From the NCBI GenBank assembly GCA_006226545.1, contig SBGR01000078.1, forward strand, positions 1 to 64,000: a stretch of DNA of 64,000 bases, written 5' to 3'. Shown piece by piece: positions 41,905 to 50,895 of this stretch (within the stretch, counting starts at the first letter, position 1; each line of letters begins with the position of its first letter). The DNA comes from Bacteroidota bacterium. GTDB lineage: Bacteria; Bacteroidota; Bacteroidia; UBA8524. The translations under genes and the position numbers were made by a program. The notes beneath the pieces were generated by a model, which saw only the letters and a list, made by a program, of their open reading frames with translations, did no database searches and was not told the origin of the DNA.

Positions 41905-43274
41905 GAATGCTGAACTGAGTCTTCGCGTTTTAAGCCAAACTTGTCGATCTTATTGTACAAGTGACTGCGTTGAATATCAATTTCTTGGGCTGTCTTAGCG
42001 ATGTTCCAGTTATTGCCTTTCAGCTTATGCAAGATGAAGTTCTTCTCTGCATAGTCTTTAAATTCCTGGAACTTATCGAACTTATCGTATAAGGTATTTC
42101 CGCCGCTTCCCGGTCTCTGCACATTGGCATACGCCATCACGTCTTCGTCGTTGATCTTCTGATCGCTCATAATGGCCAAACGTTCTACCACGTTGCGCAG
42201 TTCTCGGATATTACCCGACCATGAAATGGTTTTCAAGGCTTCGAGAGCCAAAGGGGTAAATACCTTTTTGGAGTAGCCGCTTTCCTCGCAGATTTCCTTT
42301 AAGAACTTTTCAGCGATGAGTGGAATATCCTCTTCCCTTTCGTTCAAGGTAGGAACGTGAATCAAAATCACGCTGAGACGGTGGTATAAGTCGAGACGGA
42401 AGTTACCCGCTTCAATTTCCTTCAAGAGGTCTTTGTTAGTTGCTGCCACCACGCGCACATCCACGCCAATCTCTTTGTCGCCACCCACACGGGTGATTTT
42501 ATTCTCTTGCAATGCACGAAGCACTTTCGCTTGAGCAGACAAGTCCATATCGCCTATCTCATCAAGGAATAAAGTTCCGGCATTGGCTTGTTCAAACTTA
42601 CCGATGCGTTGTTTTACCGCTGAGGTAAAGGATCCTTTTTCGTGTCCGAAGAGTTCAGACTCAATCAATTCACTTGGAATAGCCGCACAGTTCACTTCAA
42701 CCAAAGGACCATTTGCTCTATTGCTCTTTTCGTGGATCCAACGGGCAACCAGCTCTTTACCGGTACCGTTTTCTCCGGTTACCAAAACACGGGCCTCGGT
42801 AGGTGCTACCTTATCGATGGTATCCATGATTTTCTGAATGGCCGGCGACTCCCCAATGATCTCTTTGGTTTTGCTCACCTTCCTTTTCAGGATTTTGGTT
42901 TCCACCACCAAGTTTTGCTTCTCTACCGCGTTACGCAAGGTGATGAGCAAGCGGTTCAAATCCGGTGGCTTGGAGATGAAATCGTAGGCTCCTTTTTTAG
43001 TAGCCTCCACGGCGGTTTCAATGGTTCCGTGGCCTGAAATCATCACTACCGGCGTATCCGGAGCCTGCTCAATCAGCTTGGGTAAAAGTTCCAAGCCATC
43101 GATCTTCGGCATTTTGATATCGCACAGTACTGCGTCGTAGTTGTTGTTTTTTACTTTCTCGAGGCCTACCTCACCATTCTCCGCCTCATCTACCCGATAG
43201 CCTTCATACTCCAGAATCTCTTTGAGTGTATTCCGGATGGTTTTTTCGTCGTCAATAACCAGGATGTTTGCCAT
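41901..43274 (-). CDS. Sigma-54-dependent response regulator (NtrC family)
   Basis: The protein has 457 residues. The receiver (1-120) has Asp8-Asp9 and phosphoacceptor Asp53 (AVLCDIKMP). The AAA+ domain (about 145-380) has Walker A GENGTGKE and the loop GSFTSA in place of GAFTGA, with FLDEIGDM Walker B and RNVVERL later. A Fis-type helix-turn-helix closes it (NWNIAKTAQEIDIQRSHLYNKIDKFG). It should activate RpoN promoters. The partner kinase is not in the window. The GSFTSA loop departs from the consensus at two of six positions; this may be lineage-typical. Confidence 0.93.
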   Translation of the reverse strand: MANILVIDDEKTIRNTLKEILEYEGYRVDEAENGEVGLEKVKNNNYDAVLCDIKMPKIDGLELLPKLIEQAPDTPVVMISGHGTIETAVEATKKGAYDFISKPPDLNRLLITLRNAVEKQNLVVETKILKRKVSKTKEIIGESPAIQKIMDTIDKVAPTEARVLVTGENGTGKELVARWIHEKSNRANGPLVEVNCAAIPSELIESELFGHEKGSFTSAVKQRIGKFEQANAGTLFLDEIGDMDLSAQAKVLRALQENKITRVGGDKEIGVDVRVVAATNKDLLKEIEAGNFRLDLYHRLSVILIHVPTLNEREEDIPLIAEKFLKEICEESGYSKKVFTPLALEALKTISWSGNIRELRNVVERLAIMSDQKINDEDVMAYANVQRPGSGGNTLYDKFDKFQEFKDYAEKNFILHKLKGNNWNIAKTAQEIDIQRSHLYNKIDKFGLKREDSVQHS

Positions 43275-43320
43275 ACACGTTTTTTTCTTGTTAATTCATT
43301 CCGCAAAGCGGATAAAAAAA

Positions 43321-43702
43321 ATAGCAGAATCGTAAGCCGGGTTCTGTTTTTCGGCAGACACGTCTGCCAATAGCCTGTCATTTATCTGGGACGACCGTCG
43401 CCGATCGCCTCTATCAACCTACCCACTATACATCAGAACGAGCAGCCCTGTGGTGTAAACACCGGTATAGCCTATTTGGTCTTTCAACCCATGAGGTTTA
43501 CCCTGCCATTTCCGTCGCCGGAAACGCGGTGGGCTCTTACCCCACCATTTCACCCTTACCCACCGAAGCGAGCGGTATATTTTCTGTGGCACTGGCTGTA
43601 TCCGCCGGATGGCGAACCCTTCCCGTTAGGAAGCATGGTGCTCTGTGTTGCCCGGACTTTCCTCCCGGTTTCTTTCACCCGAGCGACAAGCCGTTCTGCT
43701 TG
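43321..43702 (-). ncRNA. rnpB: RNase P RNA (M1-type, bacterial class A)
   Basis: The 5' conserved element GAGGAAAGTCCGGGC (plus 43650-43664) and the 3' element ACAGAACCCGGCTTA (plus 43333-43347) are exact family hallmarks. The ends pair as P1: AGCAGAA at the 5' end (plus 43694-43700) with TTCTGCT at the 3' end (plus 43323-43329). A T-run (plus 43313-43320) follows, giving a terminator made of P1 itself. The RNA is about 380 bases. It processes tRNA 5' ends with RnpA. Ends are inferred from P1. Confidence 0.95.
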
Positions 43703-43705
43703 AAA

Positions 43706-43713
43706 CAAAAATA
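43706..43713 (-). promoter_or_regulatory. -7 box for rnpB
   Basis: TATTTTTG on the minus strand lies four to five bases before the expected 5' end of the RNase P RNA (P1 base near 43701). This fixes the -7 box to start distance for this genome. Confidence 0.75.
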
Positions 43714-44003
43714 GTTTATTTTTCTAGACATTCTAATAGTACAGAAAAAAGAACAATAGATTTTTTAGCGATGTCTTTATTCTTCCACGTCATGTCCGTT
43801 TCTGATTTATCAATACAGCATAAATCTGAACGGCTAACAAACAAAGAAAAGAGACCTTTCCTTTCCGCATTATCCTTCACCTTAGTCGAAACACTCAATT
43901 ATTACTCGCTAAAAACTAGTCGGTTAGAAAAATTTTTACCAATTAAAAATCCAAAGTGCTGTCCACTGTCGTACATACCTCCAAACACCTTAAAACAACC
44001 GTT
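43714..44003. other. Gap between rnpB and a lipoprotein gene
   Basis: The 290 bases hold no credible gene. They hold the upstream flank of rnpB and the leader of the lipoprotein gene; the word TTTTTAGCGA occurs at 43762 and its complement at 43906. Confidence 0.5.
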
Positions 44004-44531
44004 ATGAAAAAAGTAAAACAGTGGATGATCTTGCCTTTGATGGCGATTTTAGTATTGAGCGCTTGCAAGAAAGAGGAGGAGATGGCCGATATGCCAACTT
44101 ACAAATCAAGCAGCTACGATTATGCTTTCAATACTGGACAAGTTGGTGCAGGAACTGCTTACGATGGCATGCACCCAAAGAATTTAACTGCCAAACTGAT
44201 GTTGGAAGAACAGGCAGATGGCAAAACCAAGGTAACCCTTACCTTAATGAATACGGTAGACGGGGAAATGTACATGGTACATGCCCACGATGCAGCCGAC
44301 CCGAACACAACACCAAACGGAACACCTTACAACGAAACTCCCAATTCAAGTGTTTTGGTAGGTATGGTGAACGGTAATGGTGGCACCGTAAGCTATAGCC
44401 AAGTATCGTCTATGAGCTACGCCGACCTAACCGCTACTTACAGTGGATTCTTGGTGGTTCATGATCCGATGCAATCCATCAGCACTACCGACTTAACCAC
44501 TTATTTGGTGGTAGGTTCTTTTTCACGCTAA
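44004..44531 (+). CDS. Lipoprotein of unknown function
   Basis: This is 175 residues from the ATG at 44004. The signal sequence is MKKVKQWMILPLMAILVLSAC with the lipidated Cys at 21. An EEEMADMP segment follows, then a beta-rich domain with GAGTAYDGMHPKNLTAKLML and MVHAHDAADPNTTPNGTPYN. I recognise no family. Earlier in-frame codons at 43956 add a non-signal extension. A strong terminator follows. Confidence 0.7.
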   Translation: MKKVKQWMILPLMAILVLSACKKEEEMADMPTYKSSSYDYAFNTGQVGAGTAYDGMHPKNLTAKLMLEEQADGKTKVTLTLMNTVDGEMYMVHAHDAADPNTTPNGTPYNETPNSSVLVGMVNGNGGTVSYSQVSSMSYADLTATYSGFLVVHDPMQSISTTDLTTYLVVGSFSR

Positions 44532-44558
44532 TACCTATAGCAGAGATAATTAATGAGA

Positions 44559-44583
44559 AAGGCAGCCTCGGCTGCCTTTTTTT
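44559..44583 (+). terminator. Intrinsic terminator
   Basis: AGGCAGCC (44560-44567), a 2-base loop and GGCTGCCT (44570-44577), then a T-run. It ends the lipoprotein transcript, and the convergent ppk1 stop lies in the T-run (44582). Confidence 0.88.
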
Positions 44584-46651
44584 ATTCGCTGGAACGAAGA
44601 AGTAAGTAATGGTAAGTTTCTTCTTGCGAACGTACCAAAGGCACTTCCGGCTTCTTCATTTTGTTTTTCTGTTCCGCGTCGATGCGACGTGCTTTCACGT
44701 TATCGCTCCACTGGATTTCAAACATGTCTTTAACCTGTTGTTTGGCCTCCGGATGGTAGATTGGGAAGGCTACCTCTATGCGGCGGTCGAGGTTTCTCGA
44801 CATCCAATCGGCTGAGCTCAAATACATCTTCTCTTCGCCATCGGCACAGAAGATAAAGACCCTGGAATGCTCCAAGAACTTGTCTACGATACTGATGATT
44901 TCAATGTTATCGCTTTGTCCCTTCATGCCCGGCACCAAACAGCAAATGCCTCTGATCACCAATTGAATCTTCACTCCCGCCGCAGAAGCAGCGTAGAGCT
45001 TGGCAATCATTTCTTCGTCGACCAAGCTATTCATCTTCGCTTTAATCCAAGCCTCTTTGCCCTTCTTGGCATGACGAATCTCTGCTTCGATCAAAGCCAG
45101 AAACTGCTTCTTCATGTAGAATGGCGCTACCAGCAAATGGCTAAACTTGTATTGAATGCGCGGGAAATTCTTGATAAAGGCGAAGATCTTCACGGCATCC
45201 TTGGTCAGGCGTGGATCGCAGGTAAGTAGAGAAGAATCACCATATAAACGGGCCGTTCTGCCATTGTAGTTGCCGGTAGAGAAATGTGCGTAATGGACTG
45301 TTTTATTGTTCTCTTTTCTGAAGATCACACAGCATTTTGCATGGATTTTATAATTCGGAACACCAAAGATTACTTCCGCTCCGGCTTCTTGCAATTTACC
45401 GCTCCAGTATAAATTCGATTCTTCATCAAATCGGGCTTGAAGCTCCATCACCACGGTTACATCTTTGCCATTCTTCACTGCGTTGATTAGTGCATTCACA
45501 ATATTTGAATGCTGCGCAACACGGTATAGGGTAATTTTGATGGCGTATACATTTGGATCGATGGCCGCCTCACGCAACAAACGAATCACGTAATCAAAAG
45601 GCTGATATGGATGATGTAACATCACATCGCCTTTTTTAATCTCATCAAAAAGCGCCCTCGTCTTCTCAAACTGCGGAATCGGAATCGGTTTTTTGCTTGG
45701 GTTACGGAAAGACTCCGGTCCAACCGACGGGAACTCAAAGAAGTCTTTGAAGTTGTGGTATCGTCCGCCCGGGATAATGCCCTCCTTGGAATAACCGGAT
45801 TTCTTCACAATGAAATCCAGCATATCCTGCGGCATGTCTTCATCGTAGATAAAACGTACCGGCACCCCTTTCGGTCTTTCTTTCAAACTCTTTGATAGCT
45901 TGGCCACTAGGCTTTCCGACATATCATTATCGATATCAAGCTCCGCATCGCGGGTTACCTTGATGGTATAGGCTTCAAAATGATCGTAATCGAAGAAGGA
46001 GAAAATTTCAGGTAGGCCCAAACGAATCACATCATCGAGTAACATGATATAGGTATTGTCGTCTAAGGCCGGCAATACATAAAATCTACCGAGGATATTC
46101 GCCGGTACCTCAAGCAAGGCGTATTTCGGGCGTAAACTACCGTCGAGTTTCGACAGCTTCACCGCCAGGTAAATGGATTTATCACGTAAGAATGGGAAAT
46201 CGCGTAGGTTCTCCAACATGATGGGGAACATATACGATAAGACATCGCTTTTGATATAACCGTTCACCGCCACCTTTTGACTGTGTGTGAGCTGGTTTTC
46301 ATTGATAATGAAGATGCGGTTGTCTGCCAACTCCGGAATAATGCGGTTCTCATAAATATGCAAGAACTGCTCTTGCTGCTGCATCACCGTTTGTTGTATG
46401 GTAGCCAAAACCTTGGCCACGTGTTCGGCTTCCTTGAGCTTGTTTTTCTTCTGGTAGCGCAAAAGCCTTCTTACCGATGCCACACGTACACGGAAAAACT
46501 CATCCAAATTGGAGGAGAAAATCGCTAAAAACTTCATGCGCTCAGCCAAGGGCACATTCGGGTTTTCAGCCTCTTGCAGCACGCGGCCGTTGAAGCTTAA
46601 CCAGCTTAATTCCCTGTTGACTAAAGGCAGTTTCTTTTCGTGTCTCGACAT
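44582..46651 (-). CDS. ppk1: Polyphosphate kinase 1
   Basis: The protein has 689 residues, matching the family. It polymerises the gamma-phosphate of ATP reversibly into polyphosphate. The N-terminal part opens with VNRELSWLSFNGRVLQEA. The catalytic domains have the PLD-like pair: MLHHPYQPFDYV, then KITLYRVAQHSNIVNALI, KIHAKCCVIF (His autophosphorylated) and YAHFSTGNYNGRTARLYGD (second active site). SADWMSRNLDRRIEVAFPI lies near the end. It follows the exonuclease/phosphatase-like gene by one base and is likely in its operon. Confidence 0.96.
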   Translation of the reverse strand: MSRHEKKLPLVNRELSWLSFNGRVLQEAENPNVPLAERMKFLAIFSSNLDEFFRVRVASVRRLLRYQKKNKLKEAEHVAKVLATIQQTVMQQQEQFLHIYENRIIPELADNRIFIINENQLTHSQKVAVNGYIKSDVLSYMFPIMLENLRDFPFLRDKSIYLAVKLSKLDGSLRPKYALLEVPANILGRFYVLPALDDNTYIMLLDDVIRLGLPEIFSFFDYDHFEAYTIKVTRDAELDIDNDMSESLVAKLSKSLKERPKGVPVRFIYDEDMPQDMLDFIVKKSGYSKEGIIPGGRYHNFKDFFEFPSVGPESFRNPSKKPIPIPQFEKTRALFDEIKKGDVMLHHPYQPFDYVIRLLREAAIDPNVYAIKITLYRVAQHSNIVNALINAVKNGKDVTVVMELQARFDEESNLYWSGKLQEAGAEVIFGVPNYKIHAKCCVIFRKENNKTVHYAHFSTGNYNGRTARLYGDSSLLTCDPRLTKDAVKIFAFIKNFPRIQYKFSHLLVAPFYMKKQFLALIEAEIRHAKKGKEAWIKAKMNSLVDEEMIAKLYAASAAGVKIQLVIRGICCLVPGMKGQSDNIEIISIVDKFLEHSRVFIFCADGEEKMYLSSADWMSRNLDRRIEVAFPIYHPEAKQQVKDMFEIQWSDNVKARRIDAEQKNKMKKPEVPLVRSQEETYHYLLLRSSE

Positions 46652-46652
46652 C

Positions 46653-47651
46653 TTATGGTTTCCAAGTTACAATGACAGGCAAATGATCGCTATATCCACC
46701 CAAGTATTTATTTCCGGCAAAGGTCCTCCACGGACTCCCTGCGTATTTTCCTTCCTGTTCCAGCATCCAGTCGCGTTTGTACACAAGCGGAGTCCAGCTA
46801 CCTAATTTATTCATGGCAGAGCCGATAAGGATTTGATCCAGGCAATCCCATTTTCCTTTATACAGATAAGATCCTTCTTTCGCGGCGTGAATGCCGTCCA
46901 TCAGGTTCAACATCGGTTGAATTGAGCTGGCTTTCAAAACCTGCATACTGGAATCGGACGGCTCATCGTTCATGTCGCCCATCACCACAGAATAGGCTTG
47001 CGGATAAACTTTTAAAAGCGAATCCAATGCTCCCCTCACCTGCTGTGCCACCTGGATACGTTTTCCGGCTGAGGCTTCTTGTCCGCCACGGCGACTAGGC
47101 ATATGGCAAACCGCTACGAGTAACATGTTTCCGTTCCAATTCACCCTGCTGATCTGCAAATTGCGGGTACGCATGTCAGGCTCATCGATAAAAACATAGG
47201 ATTTGTGTATGAGCTCCAAATGTTCCACATTTCCTTTCAGAAGGAGTCCTACGTCTATTCCTCTGGCGTCTGGTGAAGGCACTGTATAGATTTGATAGGC
47301 TCCATTTAAGCGCTTGTTTAAATCGCTCAAAACCGATTCATTTTCAAATTCACATACGCCAAGAATTCCATTGCTACCAGGCTGAAGCGAATCAATCACC
47401 TGCGCCAGTCGATTTAATTTATGGTTATACCTTTCGCTATTCCATTCCTTTTTGCTTCCCGGCAGAAACTCCTCATCGTTGATAGCCGGATCATCAATGG
47501 TATCAAAAAGATTTTCTAAATTATAAAAGGCTAAACTGAAGGATGAAGGGTCTTTGACCGAATTGCTGACGGGCTGTTTTACGCGGCACGACTGCTGGAA
47601 AAGCGCCAGAACACCCAGAATTAGAACGAATACGATTAGCTGTTTTTTCAT
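46653..47651 (-). CDS. Endonuclease/exonuclease/phosphatase family lipoprotein
   Basis: This is 332 residues from the ATG at 47651. The signal sequence ends FQQSC with the Cys at 21. The DNase I-like fold shows FYNLENLFDTIDDP, ILGVCEFENESVLSDL (Glu of the active site), VVMGDMNDEPSDSS (Asp/Asn) and SDHLPVIVTW (Asp-His). The family includes DNases and phosphoesterases, and this Bacteroidota subgroup is probably extracytoplasmic. An upstream in-frame start at 47684 does not encode a signal peptide. Divergent from glmM, with -7 box candidate TAGTTTCG on its own strand. Confidence 0.85.
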   Translation of the reverse strand: MKKQLIVFVLILGVLALFQQSCRVKQPVSNSVKDPSSFSLAFYNLENLFDTIDDPAINDEEFLPGSKKEWNSERYNHKLNRLAQVIDSLQPGSNGILGVCEFENESVLSDLNKRLNGAYQIYTVPSPDARGIDVGLLLKGNVEHLELIHKSYVFIDEPDMRTRNLQISRVNWNGNMLLVAVCHMPSRRGGQEASAGKRIQVAQQVRGALDSLLKVYPQAYSVVMGDMNDEPSDSSMQVLKASSIQPMLNLMDGIHAAKEGSYLYKGKWDCLDQILIGSAMNKLGSWTPLVYKRDWMLEQEGKYAGSPWRTFAGNKYLGGYSDHLPVIVTWKP

Positions 47652-47721
47652 GCTTTCACCTGCGAAACTAAAGACTGACGGCAAAGATTCTATGTTAAAT
47701 TTTTAACGAATGTAGCCGTAG

Positions 47722-47753
47722 TTTGAACTATGAGGTCAAAAGGGCTATTTTTG
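47722..47753 (+). promoter_or_regulatory. Full Bacteroidota promoter for glmM
   Basis: TTTG at 47722-47725, 20 bases, then TATTTTTG at 47746-47753. Both the -33 and -7 elements fit the consensus. The ATG at 47768 is 14 bases beyond, so the leader is about 8-10 bases. Confidence 0.8.
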
Positions 47754-47767
47754 CCCGCTTTTACATT

Positions 47768-49156
47768 ATGACGCTGATAAAATCAATTTCCGGAATTAGG
47801 GGAACTATAGGTGGTGCACCAGGCGAAGGTTTAACTCCTGTTGACATCATTAAATTTACTACAGCTTATGGCATTTGGTTGTCGAGAACTGCCGAGAGCA
47901 GGAAGGTAATCATTGGCCGCGATGCCCGTATTTCGGGCGAAATGGTGCGCCAGCTGGTATCCGGAACCTTGATGTCTTTAGGATACGATGTGGTTGACTT
48001 AGGCTTCTCCACTACCCCAACTGTAGAGATGGCGGTAACAATGGAAGGTGCTGCCGGTGGTATCATTCTAACCGCTAGTCATAACCCAAAACAATGGAAT
48101 GCCTTAAAGCTCCTGAACAGCAAAGGCGAATTTATTTCGGCTGAAAGCGGTCAGGAATTATTGCGCATAGCGGATGAAGAATCGGTGGAGTTTATGCCGG
48201 TTGATAAATTGGGTAGTTATACCGTGATGGAGGGCTATATCGATAAGCATATCGAGAAGATCCTAGAGCATCCATTGGTGGATGTAAAAGCCATCAAAGA
48301 CCGCAAATTTAAAATTGTGGTAGACGCTGTTAACTCCACTGGTGGCATTGCCGTGCCGGCCTTGTTGCGTGCTTTGGGCGTTGAAACCATTCACGAGATT
48401 TACTGTACACCTGACGGCAAATTCCCGCATAACCCGGAACCACTTCCGGAGCATTTGGGAGCCATCTCGGGTGAGGTGAAATTCCACAAAGCCGACCTCG
48501 GCGTGGTGGTAGATCCGGATGTAGACCGTTTGGCAATCGTTTGCGAAGATGGATCCATGTTCGGTGAAGAATATACTTTGGTTGCCGTTGCAGATTATGT
48601 TTTGCAGCACAAAAAAGGCAATACCGTTTCTAACCTTTCTTCTTCACGTGCCTTGCGCGATGTCACTGAAAAACACGGTGGAAGCTATTTCGCCTCTGCA
48701 GTAGGTGAAGTGAACGTGGTGGAGAAAATGAAAGAAGTGGAAGCCGTTATTGGCGGTGAAGGCAACGGTGGCATCATCGTTCCTGAATTGCATTACGGAC
48801 GTGATGCACTCATCGGTATCGCTTTGTTTTTAAGTCACCTGGCTAAGTTCGGTAAGATGTGTTCTTTCTTGCGTGAGACTTACCCCGACTACCACATCGC
48901 TAAAAAGAAAATTCAGTTAGAAGACAATCTCGACTTGGATGCTTTATTAGCGAAGGTTTCTACCAAGTATGCCGCTCAGCCACAGAATACCATCGACGGC
49001 TTGAAAATCGAATTTGATAAGGAATGGGTTCACTTGAGAAAATCAAATACAGAACCTATCATCCGTATTTACGCTGAAAGTGCCGGTGAGGCTACCGCCA
49101 ATACCTTGGCAGACAAGCTTATCAGCGATATGAAAGAAATACTTAACGGACGCTAA
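47768..49156 (+). CDS. glmM: Phosphoglucosamine mutase GlmM
   Basis: The protein has 462 residues. It converts glucosamine-6-phosphate to glucosamine-1-phosphate for peptidoglycan and LPS precursors. The phosphoserine loop is ILTASHNPKQWN, the metal loop is DPDVDRLAI, the sugar loop GGEGNGG and the phosphate loop RKSNTEPIIRIYAES. The ATG at 47768 (MTLIKSISGIRGTIGG) is the family start; an earlier in-frame ATG reads across the promoter. ychF follows 22 bases on. Confidence 0.94.
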   Translation: MTLIKSISGIRGTIGGAPGEGLTPVDIIKFTTAYGIWLSRTAESRKVIIGRDARISGEMVRQLVSGTLMSLGYDVVDLGFSTTPTVEMAVTMEGAAGGIILTASHNPKQWNALKLLNSKGEFISAESGQELLRIADEESVEFMPVDKLGSYTVMEGYIDKHIEKILEHPLVDVKAIKDRKFKIVVDAVNSTGGIAVPALLRALGVETIHEIYCTPDGKFPHNPEPLPEHLGAISGEVKFHKADLGVVVDPDVDRLAIVCEDGSMFGEEYTLVAVADYVLQHKKGNTVSNLSSSRALRDVTEKHGGSYFASAVGEVNVVEKMKEVEAVIGGEGNGGIIVPELHYGRDALIGIALFLSHLAKFGKMCSFLRETYPDYHIAKKKIQLEDNLDLDALLAKVSTKYAAQPQNTIDGLKIEFDKEWVHLRKSNTEPIIRIYAESAGEATANTLADKLISDMKEILNGR

Positions 49157-49178
49157 TCGTCAGCATAAACACCCAAAC

Positions 49179-50279
49179 ATGGCATTACAGTGCGGTATTG
49201 TTGGACTTCCCAACGTAGGCAAATCGACTCTTTTTAACTGTTTATCCAACGCGAAAGCGCAAGCAGCAAACTTCCCATTCTGTACCATTGAACCGAACGT
49301 TGGTGTGATCACCGTTCCGGATGAAAGGCTGAATGAGTTAGCAGAATTGGTGCAGCCAGACCGTATCGTTCCGACCACCATTGAGATTGTGGACATTGCC
49401 GGTTTGGTAAAAGGCGCATCCAAAGGCGAAGGATTGGGAAACCAATTTTTGGGTAATATTCGTAACGTTGATGCCATCATTCATGTGGTGCGCTGTTTCG
49501 ACGACCCGAACGTGATTCACGTAGACGGTTCCGTTGACCCGGTTCGAGATAAGGAAATCATCGATACCGAGCTGCAATTGAAAGACTTGGATACCGTTGA
49601 AAAACGCCAAGCTAAAATTGAAAAGCAAGCGAAGTCTGGCGATTCCAATGCAAAAAAAGAATTGGATCTTTTACTCCGCTTACGTGAAACTTTGGAACAA
49701 GGTGTTAATGCCCGTGTGGTTGAGCCTCAAAACGAAGACGAACGCAAGCTCTTGAAAGAGTTTCAGCTCCTAACCACAAAGCCAGTGCTTTACGTATGTA
49801 ACGTAGACGAAGCAGGTCTATCTGGTGGTAATAACCATACCCAACGTTTTGCCGAAGCCGTTGCAGGCGAAAATGCCGAAACGTTAATCGTTTGTGCTGC
49901 GGTTGAAGCTGATATCATGGAATTGGAAAGCTACGAAGACCGCATGGCCTTCTTAGCCGATTACGGTTTAACCCAAAGCGGTGTGGCTCGTTTAATCAAA
50001 GCCAGCTATAAACTCCTCAATTTGATCACCTATTTCACAGCAGGTGTTCAAGAAGTGAGGGCCTGGACTATTACCTTAAATACCAAAGCACCACAGGCTG
50101 CTGCGGTAATCCATACCGATTTTGAAAAAGGATTTATCCGCGCTGAGGTAATTCACTATGCGGACTATATTCAATACAAATCGGAAGCTGCCTGCCGCGA
50201 TAACGGGAAACTGAACGTGGAAGGCAAAGAATACGTGGTGCAAGACGGCGACGTGATGCACTTCCGATTCAATGTTTAA
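49179..50279 (+). CDS. ychF: Redox-responsive P-loop ATPase YchF (OLA1)
   Basis: The protein has 366 residues. G1 GLPNVGKST is at about 8-16, G3 DIAGLVKGASKGEGLG follows, and the specificity motif is NVDEAGL in place of NKxD, as in YchF, which prefers ATP. A coiled-coil insertion and a TGS domain (about 280-366) follow. It binds ribosomes and the 26S-like or oxidative-stress factors in other organisms. It is 22 bases after glmM and probably in its operon. Confidence 0.96.
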   Translation: MALQCGIVGLPNVGKSTLFNCLSNAKAQAANFPFCTIEPNVGVITVPDERLNELAELVQPDRIVPTTIEIVDIAGLVKGASKGEGLGNQFLGNIRNVDAIIHVVRCFDDPNVIHVDGSVDPVRDKEIIDTELQLKDLDTVEKRQAKIEKQAKSGDSNAKKELDLLLRLRETLEQGVNARVVEPQNEDERKLLKEFQLLTTKPVLYVCNVDEAGLSGGNNHTQRFAEAVAGENAETLIVCAAVEADIMELESYEDRMAFLADYGLTQSGVARLIKASYKLLNLITYFTAGVQEVRAWTITLNTKAPQAAAVIHTDFEKGFIRAEVIHYADYIQYKSEAACRDNGKLNVEGKEYVVQDGDVMHFRFNV

Positions 50280-50346
50280 GTATACTTAGTGTATACTTTA
50301 CCCTCATTTTAAGCAAAAATGCATGCCTTTTAGCTCAAAGCGCAAA

Positions 50347-50375
50347 TTTGCTTTAACCAAGTACGTTTAATTTTG
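50347..50375 (+). promoter_or_regulatory. Promoter for the DinB-like gene
   Basis: TTTG at 50347-50350, 17 bases, then TAATTTTG at 50368-50375. The GTG start is only four bases beyond, so the transcript should be leaderless. Confidence 0.7.
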
Positions 50376-50379
50376 TAGT

Positions 50380-50895
50380 GTGCTGACCGTATCAGAATCT
50401 GATTATCCCCCGTATTACAACACCTACGTTAGTATGGTGTCTGATTCCGATATTTTCCATTTACTGGAAGATCAAAAATCAGAATTGATTTCATTTTTAC
50501 AACGTTTGCCCGAGCACAGCTGGAATTTCCGCTATGCTGAAGGGAAATGGTCTGTAAAAGAAATTTTAGGCCATATCTGCGACTGTGAACTCATTTTTGG
50601 CTATAGGGCCGTTTGTTTAGCCCGAGGTGAAGCCCAAAGCCTACCCGGTTTTGATCAAAATGAATATGTAAAAAATGGCCGATTTGACGAGTTGAGTAAT
50701 CAGCAGTTATTGAATCTCTTCTTGCAAGTGCGCGATAGCAACCTTGCTTATTTCGGAACCTTCAATCCGTTTGACTGGGAAAACAAAGGTACCGCCAATG
50801 GTGCCTCGTTTACCGCCAAGGCCTTTCCATTTATCATGGCAGGCCACGTTGCACACCACATTGAGGTGATTCAGAAATTCTACTTTAAGGCATAG
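50380..50895 (+). CDS. DinB family protein
   Basis: This is 171 residues from GTG. It is a four-helix bundle of the DinB/YfiT superfamily. The N-terminal ESDYPPYYNTYVSMV is conserved in this family, so the start lies before it. WSVKEILGHICDCELIFGYRA gives the first metal-binding His, and the C-terminal MAGHVAHHIEVIQKF has the others, forming the HxxxH-type site. Many act as bacillithiol- or mycothiol-linked transferases; here function is unknown. The stop overlaps the convergent peptidase stop by 11 bases. Confidence 0.88.
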   Translation: MLTVSESDYPPYYNTYVSMVSDSDIFHLLEDQKSELISFLQRLPEHSWNFRYAEGKWSVKEILGHICDCELIFGYRAVCLARGEAQSLPGFDQNEYVKNGRFDELSNQQLLNLFLQVRDSNLAYFGTFNPFDWENKGTANGASFTAKAFPFIMAGHVAHHIEVIQKFYFKA

